Assembly: GCA_020543525.1 (NCBI GenBank)
Contig: JAHYIO010000004.1
Coordinates: forward strand, 1,116,001-1,180,000
Direction of reading: 5' to 3'
Origin: Coriolopsis trogii
Lineage: Eukaryota > Basidiomycota > Agaricomycetes > Polyporales > Polyporaceae
DNA: 64,000 nt
A program made the position numbers and the translations under genes. The notes under the pieces were generated by a model, which searched no databases, was not told the origin of the DNA, and saw only the letters and a list, made by a program, of their open reading frames with translations. Each line of letters opens with the position of its first letter. Within the stretch, counting starts at the first letter, position 1. Of this stretch, positions 1-10,654 are shown piece after piece.

Positions 1-2552
1 ACAAATGAACGGCGAGAACAAACTAATATTGCCAGTACCTACTAACAAAGTGGGCTAAGAGTAAGAACACATATGCTACAACGAGATAAAGACAGAAATG
101 TCGGCCCAACCCCTCGTGGAGAAAGAGGAAACGTGAACGCATATCAAATGCCGTCACGCATTGACAGACATCAGAGGAAGTGCCTCCAGCTGACTTAGTA
201 TGTAGCTGTCGACATTGACGCTGCTCAGGTTGATCACATCATTCTCCTCAACCTCGTTCAAGTGTGCTACATGCACGTACAACCTGCACGTACAACCTGC
301 AGGAGGTCACACCTTGTTAGCGCGTTCGCAATGTTCTGTGTCCACGTCATGCACGCACCGTCTCAGTACGAGAACCACCGCTCCCACACATTTCCAGTCT
401 TATCGGTCGTAAGTATCAGGTGTCCCTTCTCCGTCGGCCCATCACTGCAAACAAACAAGCCCACATCAGTGGCCGATATAACCCAAAGTTCAAACAGACC
501 GCTACCCACTTTCAAGGATTAGCTTCACACTTGCCACAGTTCAGCTTCGGGGCGTCCACCGAGAGGGTAGACAGACTATACGTCACAATCAGGAAGAGTG
601 AATGGGCGATGAAGCAATACGTACATTGAATGGGCCTGGCACCTCACCCGTTAAACACGGCCACCTGTATGCTAGTATGCTACCCTTGCGACCCCCCCTT
701 CCCGGCGCCCTACCAGAGACTGACCAAGAAAAAAATGGACACCACGCACGAGTACCAGGATAGCCCCTCCAACTTCCTCTACTCCCATGGCCGTCACCCG
801 GAACTTCACATTTGCACGCCTCCGGGATGGTTTGACCGACCGGCATCAGTAGGTGTCCAGTCAGAACTGAGAACACAGTCGAGGCAGTCTAGATAGTGAG
901 CAAGCCACAGACGTGACTCGAGAGCCCGAAGCAAGCCCAAGTCCAGAAACTGAGCCTAGATAGCCCCTAGACGAGACAGCAGGAGGCAAGGGAGCACGGT
1001 GGTACTAGGCAGAGCCGCGAAGTTCAACATCGGAGGGCACCCGAACGGTCCTCGGAGAAGGCCGGATGTGTTTAGGGCAGGTCCCACAGCACTTCACAAC
1101 CTGGCAATCATGAGCGCTTGCCTCGGTCGCCTGTCAGTTCATGTCGAGTCTACCTACTATGACACTAATTCTCGTGTCGGATGTATGTATGTAACCTTTA
1201 CGATGGCAACAAACACCTTCATAGCTTGAACATACATCCCAGGAAGAGATAGTAGACGTTATCAGGTATTATTCGGATTATTGGGCCGACCTCTCTAAAT
1301 TATCTCTTATTAGGGTTTCAGGTTTTTCCTGAAGCTCGTTCCACGGGATCGATGCAGGGTCGCGGATGGTACCAAACATTCCCGGTCGTGTGCGCATAGT
1401 CTCCCACATATTGAGGCTCCCACTGTGCGGATCGATGCCGACGTATCGCCGGTCTGTTGTCCATGCTGCAGTGACGTAGAAAGGAGGGGGGTCGGAAAGC
1501 AGGTCGGACCGTACCTTTCTAGCCACGTAAGTACTCAGGCCAGAGGATCCGAGACCGTCACTGCGGATAATTCCGCACTTGCACCGGTTGAGAGCTTGAC
1601 AAGAATGTACAGGTTCAAGATCTGGACGTCTCTTCTGATGGAAAGTCTAGAAAGGGAGTTAGACAGGAAGAAAGGAAAGAACTACTCATGGTTATTAATC
1701 GACTACCCTTTGCTCATCCGGAAACGGGCAGAATTGAGAAACCCCCGATGCCTCAGGGACCGTCGGAATGTGATATTACCGTACTCACAACCGAGGGAAC
1801 TCACTTCCAGCCAGTCTGTCGGTATTTGCCGTCAGCTTGAACTTCGTACGATCAGGAGGCCATGTGCTTTTTTTCTAGCTCCCAGAACACGTTGCATTCG
1901 AAGCCGTGCAATTCGCACTCAACCTCGGCTCACAGCCCGGCAAGTAGGAATCGCGGTCCATATGGCTATGATCTGCCCTGTACGGAGAGATGCGAAGGAT
2001 TAACTGATGCCGATGCGTGTTTGAACATGAGGAATCAGCCCCTTCGTAGGTGACTGAAGAGTCCCGGAAGGCCTCTAGGCACACCATATTCTGAAACACG
2101 TCGTACGAGACATGCTAAGCAATTAACTGTCTTGGATTATGGCAAGGCCTCACCAGGTACATAGCGACAAGCGCACGTTTGGGAGAATTCATGGAGTCTT
2201 TATGGAGACAAAGCTGACGACAAAGGAAAGTGCTCGCGGCATTTGTGCGGTCGGTCGGTGAGTTCTTGAGTGCGTTTACACGCACCGAAAGTGCAGATGC
2301 GTAAGCAGCCGACGCATATCGAAAATATGAGACGACATCACGGACCCCTCGCGGTTGTGCGGTACGTATGGTGAGAGTGTTCCGCATCCTTGTCAGTTGC
2401 CAAAAGGAGCGGAGTTGCCTGATGACGTGCGTTCAACGGCAAATGCCGAAGCGCGTCCTCCCGATGCGACACGCGTGCAGGAGCAATGTGCATCAACGAC
2501 TTGTCTTCCACCCCCATCTCGCGCGGTCTACTCGAGGCTTCTCTGCTCACAC
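1..2552. other. Gene-free or unresolved stretch at the window start
   Basis: I find no gene here that I can support. Open frames are short, mostly start at non-ATG codons and show no family signature. A minus-strand frame at 1278-1526 has protein-like composition and is listed separately. Nothing resembles an RNA gene, a terminal repeat or a simple repeat of note. It may hold 5' or 3' flanking sequence of a gene beyond the left edge. Confidence 0.4.
1278..1526 (-). pseudogene. Coding-like minus-strand fragment, unidentified
   Basis: An 82-codon open frame without an ATG start. Its composition (Trp- and Pro-containing stretches such as SLNMWETMRTRPGMFGTIRD) looks more protein-like than the neighbouring frames. 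Upstream on the same strand, near 1875-1950, another frame reads protein-like sequence (GFECNVFWELEKKHMAS) but runs into a stop. This could be exons of a gene I cannot assemble, or a decayed gene. I do not recognise a family. It may be chance. Confidence 0.2.
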
Positions 2553-3335
2553 ATGGCGGCTAGTGTGTCTATAGCTAGGCAGCAGCTGCAGAAGATAGCC
2601 GCAAAATGGCCCGGGGATCCGTTCAGGCCTGAAGTGCAGCTGAAGACATTCCTCACGTCCCTGGCCGACCATCCGAGGCTCAGTCCGGAAATTGTGTCTG
2701 CTGCGCGCGCGCTACAAAATGATGAATTCAAGCACAAGGTGAGCCTCGTTCTTCTGATCGCCTCGAGTTGGGGTCAGATACGGGAACGGACAGTGAGGGA
2801 TACCCGGCATCAATTGCCAACCATATCTGGACTATATCCTTGTTCCTTGCACAAGACCCATGCTCCCTGCGTGACCGAGTAAACAGAGGAAGAAGCAAGC
2901 CCTGGCTTCGTCTGGCTGGCATGAGAGCCACAGACCTCTGTTGCACGAAGAATCCCCGCTCGCTATCCACAAACAGCGCTGCTGTTGCCGAGGAAGCGAG
3001 CAGAGTGGAAACGTGTCTATATGTGCCGATCTTCCACTCTTTCTGACCAGCCAATGTGAACGATTCTCAAACCTGTGGAGCGGTCGTATACAAAACCGGC
3101 TAAGACCCGAAGTGTTCGTTATACACACGCTGCCATCTTACTACACAGACCGTTCTTGAGTTGTGAGAGCTGTTCACTGACTTTGAACCCTTCTTGTCAT
3201 CAGTATGCGCTTTCATCGAAGACACTGCAGCCGGCCTCCAAGCCGCATCATTACACACGCCTCGTGGAGGCGTTCGACAAGAGCGCACAGGGCATCGCTC
3301 GTCCCTGGTGGAAGATTTTCTTCAATATCTGGTAA
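2553..3335 (+). CDS. Cbp6/UQCC2-like mitochondrial complex III assembly factor
   Basis: Two exons, 2553-2738 and 3204-3335, joined in phase 0, give a 105-residue protein. The start is the first ATG of the exon and the protein ends in IARPWWKIFFNIW. Small size, an N-terminal helix with KWPGDP, an ALQNDEFKHKY segment and the C-terminal RPWWK block resemble fungal homologues of UQCC2/Cbp6. Those proteins bind the cytochrome b translation machinery and help assemble ubiquinol-cytochrome c reductase. The assignment is by family resemblance only. The intron is 465 nt, far longer than the 50-60 nt usual in this window; smaller unseen exons inside it cannot be excluded. It is divergent from nothing and convergent with NOC2 across about 780 bp. 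Confidence 0.6.
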
Positions 3336-4119
3336 CAACCCTCCGGCATTCCATTCCCTCGTACGTCGTGATCTCTCACTAGTATGCTTCTCATTCCAAT
3401 CGCACCTTCTCTCGCTCATGTCGGGCAGGTACCTCGGCCGTAGTCTCGTGTATGCGCTAGTGGGTTCTCATCAACCGAGTACATCTGTCAGATAGCGTGC
3501 GGACTAGGTGTTACGATGTGGCTTCCCTCATATGAAGACATATGCCGGGCTCTCCTATGTGGGCGGCTTGGCTTATCCTCGCCAACCTTGCCTCAGAGTC
3601 AGCTGGAATCAACTCCATGCCATACTGATAATCTGACCATGTAGTCTACCCACATGGCAATAGAGCATACCATCCCGATAACCATCGAGGATCTTGATCA
3701 CAGGATTCTGATCGACTGTCCCCTCTCTCCCCGACAGGCTTTGTGGCCAACGTTCGCGGGAGAAGATTCGAGCAGAACGTTCGCCAGGGAAAAGAGCGCT
3801 GATAGCGAAAGATTTCGACGCATCTCAATTAGCCTGAGCAAAGCGGGAACTACGCCTTGCACCACTGTCTGTGTTGCGGAATTGTGGCCAGCTTCACACA
3901 TAAAACGTCCGCTCGACCCTATGATAAGCACTGACAGGTCCCGGTGCCTTGCTGAGGATATGGAGGGGATACGGCAAGCTACGTAGAGACCCGGCTATTG
4001 ATTCGAGAGACCTCCCGCCGTCCAACATCGTATCACTAAACGATGCCCGGCCATTAGACGGTGAATGGCACTTCACACAGCCGTGGAGGCACACTCCCAT
4101 CGCACGACCGCCTCGAGCA
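3336..4119. other. Intergenic, between convergent genes
   Basis: This lies between the 3' ends of the Cbp6-like gene and NOC2. Several open frames of up to about 110 codons occur on both strands, but none has a recognisable family or a consistent splice pattern. I see no RNA gene or repeat. Confidence 0.4.
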
Positions 4120-6859
4120 TTAATCCTCCTCCAGAATCTCGTCTTCTCCTTCCCGTGCCTGCAGTAGAATCTCCCAGTCAGCAGCTGACGACAAGCGAAA
4201 CATATGTTCCCAATCGCGTAGACCCCGTGAACCGACACAGGGCCCCGCGTGCGGTGGGAGGGAACAGAAAGAACAAAAGAATGGTGGCGCACCTTCTCCA
4301 CGAGCTTCTTGCGCTTTTCCCTCGCCTTCCGCTGCACCTTCACATAGCGGCCCAGCGGAGTCTCATCCACCTTCCCGCTCAGCTCATCCTCCCATCGGTC
4401 GACCTCGCCGAGCTTCCCCGGGCCGAACGCCACGCCCTTGCGTCTCTGCTCCGCCCATCTTGCGCTCTCCTCGACACGCTCGACGAGCGCCTTGGCAAGG
4501 GCGGCCTCCTTCGCCTTCCCGCCTCCTTTGCCGTGCGGGGCGTTTTTCGCACTCTTGACAGCCTTGCGGAGGAGGAGGACGATCGGCACGGTCACCTCAG
4601 GGAAGCCGATGCTGCCGTGCACAGGCGGGCTGGCGAGGTACTCGGCGAGGAGGAACGCGCTCTCTTCTGCGAGACCCTCGTTGTAGACGCGCGTCTTGAG
4701 GTACTGCTGCGGGGCGCGGATGTTGGTCTCAAAGTCGAGTGGCCGGAGAGTCGACGCTTTGGGTTTTGAGGATGGGGAGAGAGCGGTAGTGAGGATAGGG
4801 AGCAGATAAGGGGCGAGGGGGACGTAGGTATGGGTGTGGCGCGTGAGATGCAGCATCGAGCGGACGATGTGGAGGTGGAAGGGGAACGAGCGAGCGTTGC
4901 GGATGAGTCTAGTAGAAATGTAGCTTCAATTATACGGAATATGCAGGGGAGATCGAATTCGAATACCTGGCAGCTCCGAGCGCAACCTGAACGAGGGGGT
5001 ATATGAGTGCTTTCAGTTCACTCTCTTGACCCCCGCGTTCAATCAGCGTTTCTTTGCTGCACGCCCGGGCGATCACGATGGCCCAGAAGTCAACGCAATG
5101 CACGTATTGCCAGTTGTAGACTTGCTTGTACGCCTCCTACGAACAGAATGAGCGGCGAAGGAGCGGATCTCAATGCCGTGAGATTACCTTCGTCTTAGTT
5201 TTCATGCTATTCCTCAGGTGAATAGCAAGCTGACGGATGTAACCGAATGCATGCTGGTAAGACGCAGCATGGTCGGCGCAGAATAATTCGCTCGCGGAGT
5301 TCTTCATGAGGTTGATAGACGGAAGAGTGTGAGGACTGGTGGATTTGCACGACCTCACAAGAGTTAAGTACGTGTTCTATTCGTTATGAAGGTCATTAGT
5401 GGGCGCTGGAATATCATATATGGCCCGAACGCGTACCTTCAGCACAGTGTCTATAATTGATTCGTCTGTAGCGGCCGCAAGTCGGCGCACAGACAGGAAC
5501 GCAACTATACGAACACCGTCTTCGGCGCTCGACCAGTAGTCCAGACAGGTCTTGAGGTAGAGCTTGACGGTCTTCCGACTTGTTGTCACGTAGGGCACAA
5601 GTTTGGCTGTTTCGCTCAACGCAAGCCGAAGCATATCGTTGTCGGATATCTGACCCATGAGATGGACCACATTGTGGAAGTAGGAAAGTATGAGTTTCTG
5701 CAACGTTTTCCACTTCGTCGTTTGTGTCGGTGGCTTACTGTAGGAGATGAAGTGCATCAGATGTAGCGGTATAATGTATATATGTCGCAGAGACTCACAA
5801 TTTGCCATTCGGGAGCGAACGTGAAGGGCAATGGTGCTCCAATACAACGGGGGTATATCGCAAGCAAGTCGTTACAAGTTTGTTGTACACTGCAGAAAGA
5901 CGTTAGTCTATGCACCAGTGTTTCACAAGCCGCAGTCTCATACCCGAGGGACTGTCTATTCTCCACGCGAGGACTTGGTCATCTTCGTTCATATGCACCG
6001 CGGACCGAAACGCGATAAGCAGTTTCCGCAACGCTTTCAGTGAACGGTGCTGCGAGACGGCGCATGTTACCAATGACAGCTAGACAGTAGGAGGAGGCCA
6101 CGCACATCAAGCAGGGCTTTTTGCCACCGCTGCAACACCTCTTTTGTCAAAACAGGAGTGATATCTTCCGCCATAGCTTCTTCGTCTCCCTCATCATCAT
6201 CACCCGCGCCCGCATCATTGAGCTTGAATTCAAGAAGCTCCCTGTCGTTCTCTTGAAGGTACTTATAGAACTCGGGATCCTTCTCCGCAAGTTTAGAAAG
6301 CTCCATGAGATGTGCTTCTCCTTCGTCTGAGACAAAGCCATGAGCTGAAGAGACAAAAGGATCTGCTTCTGTGACGCACCGTCAAGGTCATCCACATCCG
6401 CGAAAGACTCGTTATCGTCGACGTCTTCGGAGCCTGCGTCCTCGTCCTCGTCTTCGTGCATAGCATCGTCCCCACTCTGAAATCCACGTAAGTGACCAAG
6501 TTTTCGTAGAATGTGACAGGGATGAGTTACCTCCCCATCTTCGTCGTCACTGGCACCTTGCATGAAGCCACCACCTAGGAAGTCATCTACGGACATTCCC
6601 TTGAACCTACCAAAACGTGTTAGGAATGATAACCGCATCAATACTCGCAACGCACATACTTTCCAGATGCTTCATGTACGTCCTCATCCTCCTCTTCACT
6701 GGCATCCGACTCCTCCAGCTGTTTCCCCTTGCCTTTTGTCGCTTGGCGTTTCTCCGCCTTCTTCTTGATGTCGCGATGTTTCCGCCTGGCTTGAATCGTC
6801 TTCTTCAGCTGTCCACTCGCGGCAAATTTCCTCGTCGACTTGGCCACCTTCTTTCCCAT
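4120..6859 (-). CDS. NOC2: Nucleolar complex protein Noc2
   Basis: Eleven exons in continuous phase: 6859-6660, 6606-6531, 6476-6380, 6326-6106, 6049-5944, 5889-5799, 5737-5437, 5376-5188, 5136-4967, 4908-4293 and 4158-4120. They encode 701 residues, against about 710 in yeast. The N-terminus is Lys-rich (MGKKVAKSTRKFAASG), followed by acidic low-complexity sequence and EGEAHLMELSKLAEKDPEF. The Noc2 core follows, with VYNKLVTTCLRYTPVVLEHH, LVPYVTTSRKTVKLYLKTCL and RPLDFETNIRAPQQYLKTRV. The tail is basic and coiled-coil-like, ending EILEED. Noc2 pairs with Noc1 or Noc3 in the nucleolus and nucleoplasm to move pre-60S ribosomal particles toward export. The short last exon (13 codons with stop) was chosen because its phase fits and a branch-point-like gctgac precedes it. 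Upstream at 6860-7150 only a short promoter interval separates it from the F-box relic. Confidence 0.93.
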
Positions 6860-7150
6860 GGTTTAGCAATGCGATATGTGCGAGCGACGTAGAGGGGAGA
6901 GGATAGAAAGCTTCCAGCTCGCCGCGTGCAAAGTACCTCCACTTGTCCGCGAAACTTTCGAGCGCGGGCGGCTATAGAACCCCAAGGACCCTAACCTAAC
7001 TCCAGGGTTCTTAGACTTAAGGCTGACTTCCGAGTCGGAACTTCCTTAGCAGGCCTGCCTTCAACCATATGTCTAACTTTTTCTCCCTGCCTCCTCCCAG
7101 TTCGTTTCTCTGATCTGTGCATCTAATATTCACTCGATATCTTGTAGGAG

Positions 7151-8731
7151 ATGGCCTACAGAGGCCGCCATATCGTCGAGAACCCGGCTCTCGTGGACGG
7201 CATCTTCGCGCTGACTTTCCGGAGGATAGAGGTGCTTGTATCAGCGCCGCTCGCGCCTGCAGGGCCCTCTCCGAACCTGCATGCCGCGTCCTGGTGGACC
7301 CTTGAAGGATTCTACCCCTTATGGAATGTTTTGAGTTCTTATCCTTCTATGCAAGTGGAGAGTAAAGAATACACAGCATACATTCTCAGAGTCCGTATAC
7401 CCCAAACACCCCTAGACCAGCATTTGGTGCTCATTGATGATCGATGCGGCCCACTCAGCTACTGAACAGCAAACTGTACTTCGACACAAGCCAATGGTCA
7501 AGATTACTTGCTCATCACGAGTGCAACATCTGCGGTCCGTCTCTTCCGACGAAACAGAACACATCCTCCTGCAGAGATTGTTCGTGCACAATCACCGCAC
7601 CACCTTCTTCCCATCGTTGCGGACGATCGAGTGGATCCAACACAAGTGTTCCAAGGCTTTACTCTTCTCACTATCCCCACGCTCCGTGGAAACGCTGTCG
7701 ATTGCCTCTCACAAGGACCAACCTCCGGAGATCATAGAAGGCATCGCTTCTCGACTCGCATCCGTATTTCCATCTCTCCAATCTATCAAAGTTCAGGGAG
7801 CCCCACATGGCACACTCCCCTTGTTGCAAGAACTCGTCAAATTTAGACGTCTAACCAGCCTTGATGTTTCTCCCAAGGAACCCCTTGCTGCACATTGGCG
7901 AATGCTCTCCTGTTAAATCACGTCTATGCGAGCACTGTCACGGGTTTCGAAAATCCGGTATCGCTCGAACTACCCACAGTCACTTTCATCCAGTATGGGG
8001 GCTCTTGGGACCAGATCCTCTGCTTTCTTTCATCCCTCGTGGTAGTCCCTGAGAAGGGATATCAGGCACATCTAGTTGATATCTGTCGTTTGTTCGAGGA
8101 AGTCTCCTCTCCGCATCTGTCAATGGTTCTTGATCACTTCGAGCTGCCATATGAAGGAGACCCTACAACCACCTGTGTAGATATTCTCGCGCCAACGTAC
8201 CTGCCGGAAACCTTCTCAGAGATAATCTCGCCCCTTTACACTCGTCGGCACCTGACGCAGTTCACACTCTGCATTAGTTGGAAGTCACAGCCGGTGTGGT
8301 TCACAGACGACGACGTTCGCGTCATAGGACAAAGCTTTCCCGAGTTGGGGGTCTTGAGTATCAAGAATGCGCCCAGCAAACCCCTTACACTCGATGTTTT
8401 AGTGCACATCGCGACCCATTGCCGGAAGCTGAGAATCTTCGAGTTCGTCGAGCTCGAGGTCCGTCGGCCTCTCCCAGCGGCGGTGGCCCCCACACGGAAC
8501 CATCCGCTGACTATCCTGAAGTTCTGGTCGTGGGTAGTGAACTCGAGACTGGGAGAATACCTGGACGCCCTTTACCCGAACCTCGCCATCTTCGATCAGC
8601 GCATACATACCTATTGTGTTGTTCGTCACTCTGCCTCACCATGGCCGACAGTGTGGCTGCATGTCGAAGAGCTCCAAAAACGCAGGAACGCGGGTCATGC
8701 AAAAGTACCGCCGCGCTACGTAATCCTTTAA
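7151..8731 (+). pseudogene. F-box-like/leucine-rich family member, frameshifted (copy 1)
   Basis: This is a paralogue of the sequence at 19462-21398. Aligned to it, the coding thread starts at ATG 7151 and jumps frame near 7218 and back near 7305; the middle segment reads RACRALSEPACRVL. It breaks again near 7515 and near 7905, where TAA closes the frame after HWRMLSC, and then stays open from about 7895 to 8731. The N-terminal third resembles a degenerate F-box (helix, then an A.R-ACRAL-EPA core). The rest is Leu-rich with repeated segments, as in fungal F-box/LRR substrate receptors of SCF ubiquitin ligases. One break may be an intron (a donor-like site near 7390), but at least three look like single-base indels. 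A decayed gene is the simplest reading; assembly indels are possible. Confidence 0.65.
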
Positions 8732-9150
8732 GCGTCCAGTAGGGTCATATATCCGGCATTCTTGGATGACGATGAGTCTGTACCTTAGGTTGTGGTATGC
8801 ATAGCGTACATGGCAGGCTGACACAATCGCATATTATTCTATACATATGATGTGACAAATTACGAAATAGTAGAGACAGTCTCGTTCGATATCTATATAG
8901 GTAGAGAGCTTCTACTCTATTTTCAGTAAGCGTACCGGACATCGTCGCCAGGGGAGATAACGCATACAGAAGGCGGGTATATGAGGGCGTAAGCATGAAG
9001 GCGTTGAAGTGTCCGCACAAGCAGACGCCCCTACGAGCCCGCAGGTTTTCTACTTGAGCTTTTGTCTCCACCCAGCAGCTCCGAACCTTGCGAGACCATG
9101 TCGACCGACTTGCGATCCCGACATACCCATGCCCGTCAGCGCCTGAGTAT
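8732..9150. other. Intergenic
   Basis: Short AT-richer stretch between the F-box relic and the 3' end of the small hypothetical gene. I see nothing beyond probable 3' flanks. The long minus-strand frame that crosses it is a shadow of the neighbouring gene. Confidence 0.4.
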
Positions 9151-9786
9151 TCATTGTTGCACATTCGGCGGAAGTTGGTGGACGACACCCCTGGGAGCGT
9201 CAGACGTTTGAACTGAGAACGAAGAGTCCCTATCGTAGTACGTGAGCAGCGACTCGAGAGAATCGGACATGTTCGCGTCCGAGCCAATGCCGTCGTTGAA
9301 GATGGGTTCGGAATAGAGGGGCACGTCCGTACACTGGCTGGGCACAGCGGAGTGCAGGACAGGGGACATTGACCCATCCCTGAGGCAGAGCACGCCCGAC
9401 GGCTCGTCTGAGTTGGCAGGGTGCCAGACCTCAAACTCCCCAAACTCTCCTTCGTCCAGTGACCATTCTTCAGCGGCAGTACACTCCGGCAAAACCTCCC
9501 GGAGGTCGGAACGCGCTTCAAAGCTCGATGGTCCGTCGCTAAACTGACTTCTGAGATGTTCCTTGTTCCGCCTAGCGAACTTGTGGGAGAAAGTGGGGAT
9601 GAGCGTCTTGCTCTCTGGGCACCCCTCTGTCCATCCGTGCTTCTTCCGGCGATGCTTCGCGCACTCTTTCGGACTTTCGAAGCGTTTCGGGCATCGGAAG
9701 ACACTCCCGAGCGGGTCCACCCAGCGGTGTGGGCACTTGAGGGAGTGAGTCTTCTTTGGGACGGTGCTAACGCGCTCGGCGGGCAT
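9151..9786 (-). CDS. Small hypothetical protein with Cys/His-rich N-terminus
   Basis: A single-exon frame of 211 residues. I chose the ATG at 9786 (MPAERVSTVPKKTHSLKCPH) rather than the upstream in-frame extension, because the downstream ATG begins the compositionally ordered part. Residues about 17-50 hold spaced cysteines and histidines (KCPHRWVDPLGSVFRCPKRF, then ECAKHRRKKH). They resemble a degenerate C2H2 zinc finger, though the spacing is not canonical. The C-terminal half is acidic and Ser-rich (EEWSLDEGEFGEFEVWHP), as in activation regions. I know no named family. It could be a lineage-specific DNA-binding protein; this is inference. Confidence 0.55.
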   Translation of the reverse strand: MPAERVSTVPKKTHSLKCPHRWVDPLGSVFRCPKRFESPKECAKHRRKKHGWTEGCPESKTLIPTFSHKFARRNKEHLRSQFSDGPSSFEARSDLREVLPECTAAEEWSLDEGEFGEFEVWHPANSDEPSGVLCLRDGSMSPVLHSAVPSQCTDVPLYSEPIFNDGIGSDANMSDSLESLLTYYDRDSSFSVQTSDAPRGVVHQLPPNVQQ

Positions 9787-10654
9787 GGCGAAGTGACGTA
9801 GGAAATGTGAGTAGTGGGTATGACTCGGTAGGAGAGACGCGAGGTGGATTGGTAAGGGAGGATCAACTTGGGGTAGGGTGGAAGTGTTTGTTAGCCGCGG
9901 ATGAGGCCTCAAGCTAGTGAGCAATGCAGGGCAGCGCAGAGACACATATAACTGACGTTTGAGGAGTCAAAGCGTTGATGACTTTGCCCACGCCGCGCTG
10001 CATTGCTGCACGACATCAATTTGGTGCACCTGACAAGGGAGATCTGCCACTCAGAACCAAACAACGGCGAGAGGGGCAGTCAGCTTTGTGCACCACGTTT
10101 CCTGCCTGCTGGGGAAACTCGCGATGTTTTCTTTGTTATCGTATGCTTGGGAGAAAGTCGTGCCTGAATCGGACCGTGACTCGCTGAAGGCAGTAGAAGG
10201 TCGTCGAGGCTCGTTGCCCTCATTACTAAGCGGAGGAGATGGCGCGTGCGGGTGCACATAGGTAAGGTGGAATACGCTCCGCCGAACATATACGGCGTTC
10301 GAATCGTTTCAGTGGTCTGCTCCGATGCGCAAGTTCGGGCTGTAAGCTCGAGAAATACAAGAAGTCAGGCGTCTCGGAGTCGTTATCTGAGTGGCTCATC
10401 AGATTCATCCATCACGTTTACGGCGAGTCCACGTAATGATAGACTTTGATCCTAAAGCAGTCGCGAGAGGCTTTGACCGGACCAAGCCATTCCCTGCATA
10501 AGGCAAAAGTCAGCAGTGGGCATCGTGCACTTCATTCACATAACAAGAGGGCTAGGAACATACCAACATCCTTCATATATTACAGATCATTGATACAAGT
10601 ACAGTTCCATCCGTTATACATGCTCCTAACAAGCTGCAAATCTTGTGTCCTATA
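9787..10654. other. Intergenic, promoter of the small hypothetical gene and 3' flank of FIG4
   Basis: About 870 bp without a supportable gene. The right part probably includes the FIG4 3' UTR. Small open frames on both strands show no family signature. No repeat or RNA gene is visible. Confidence 0.4.

Noticed and set aside
1425..2003. 192-codon plus-strand frame
   Set aside because: Composition is that of a random frame (Arg/Cys-rich), with no domain and no splice context.
8745..9866. 373-codon open frame on the minus strand
   Set aside because: It is a shifted-frame shadow of the small Cys/His-rich gene at 9151-9786. Composition is Ser/Arg-rich without domain signals.
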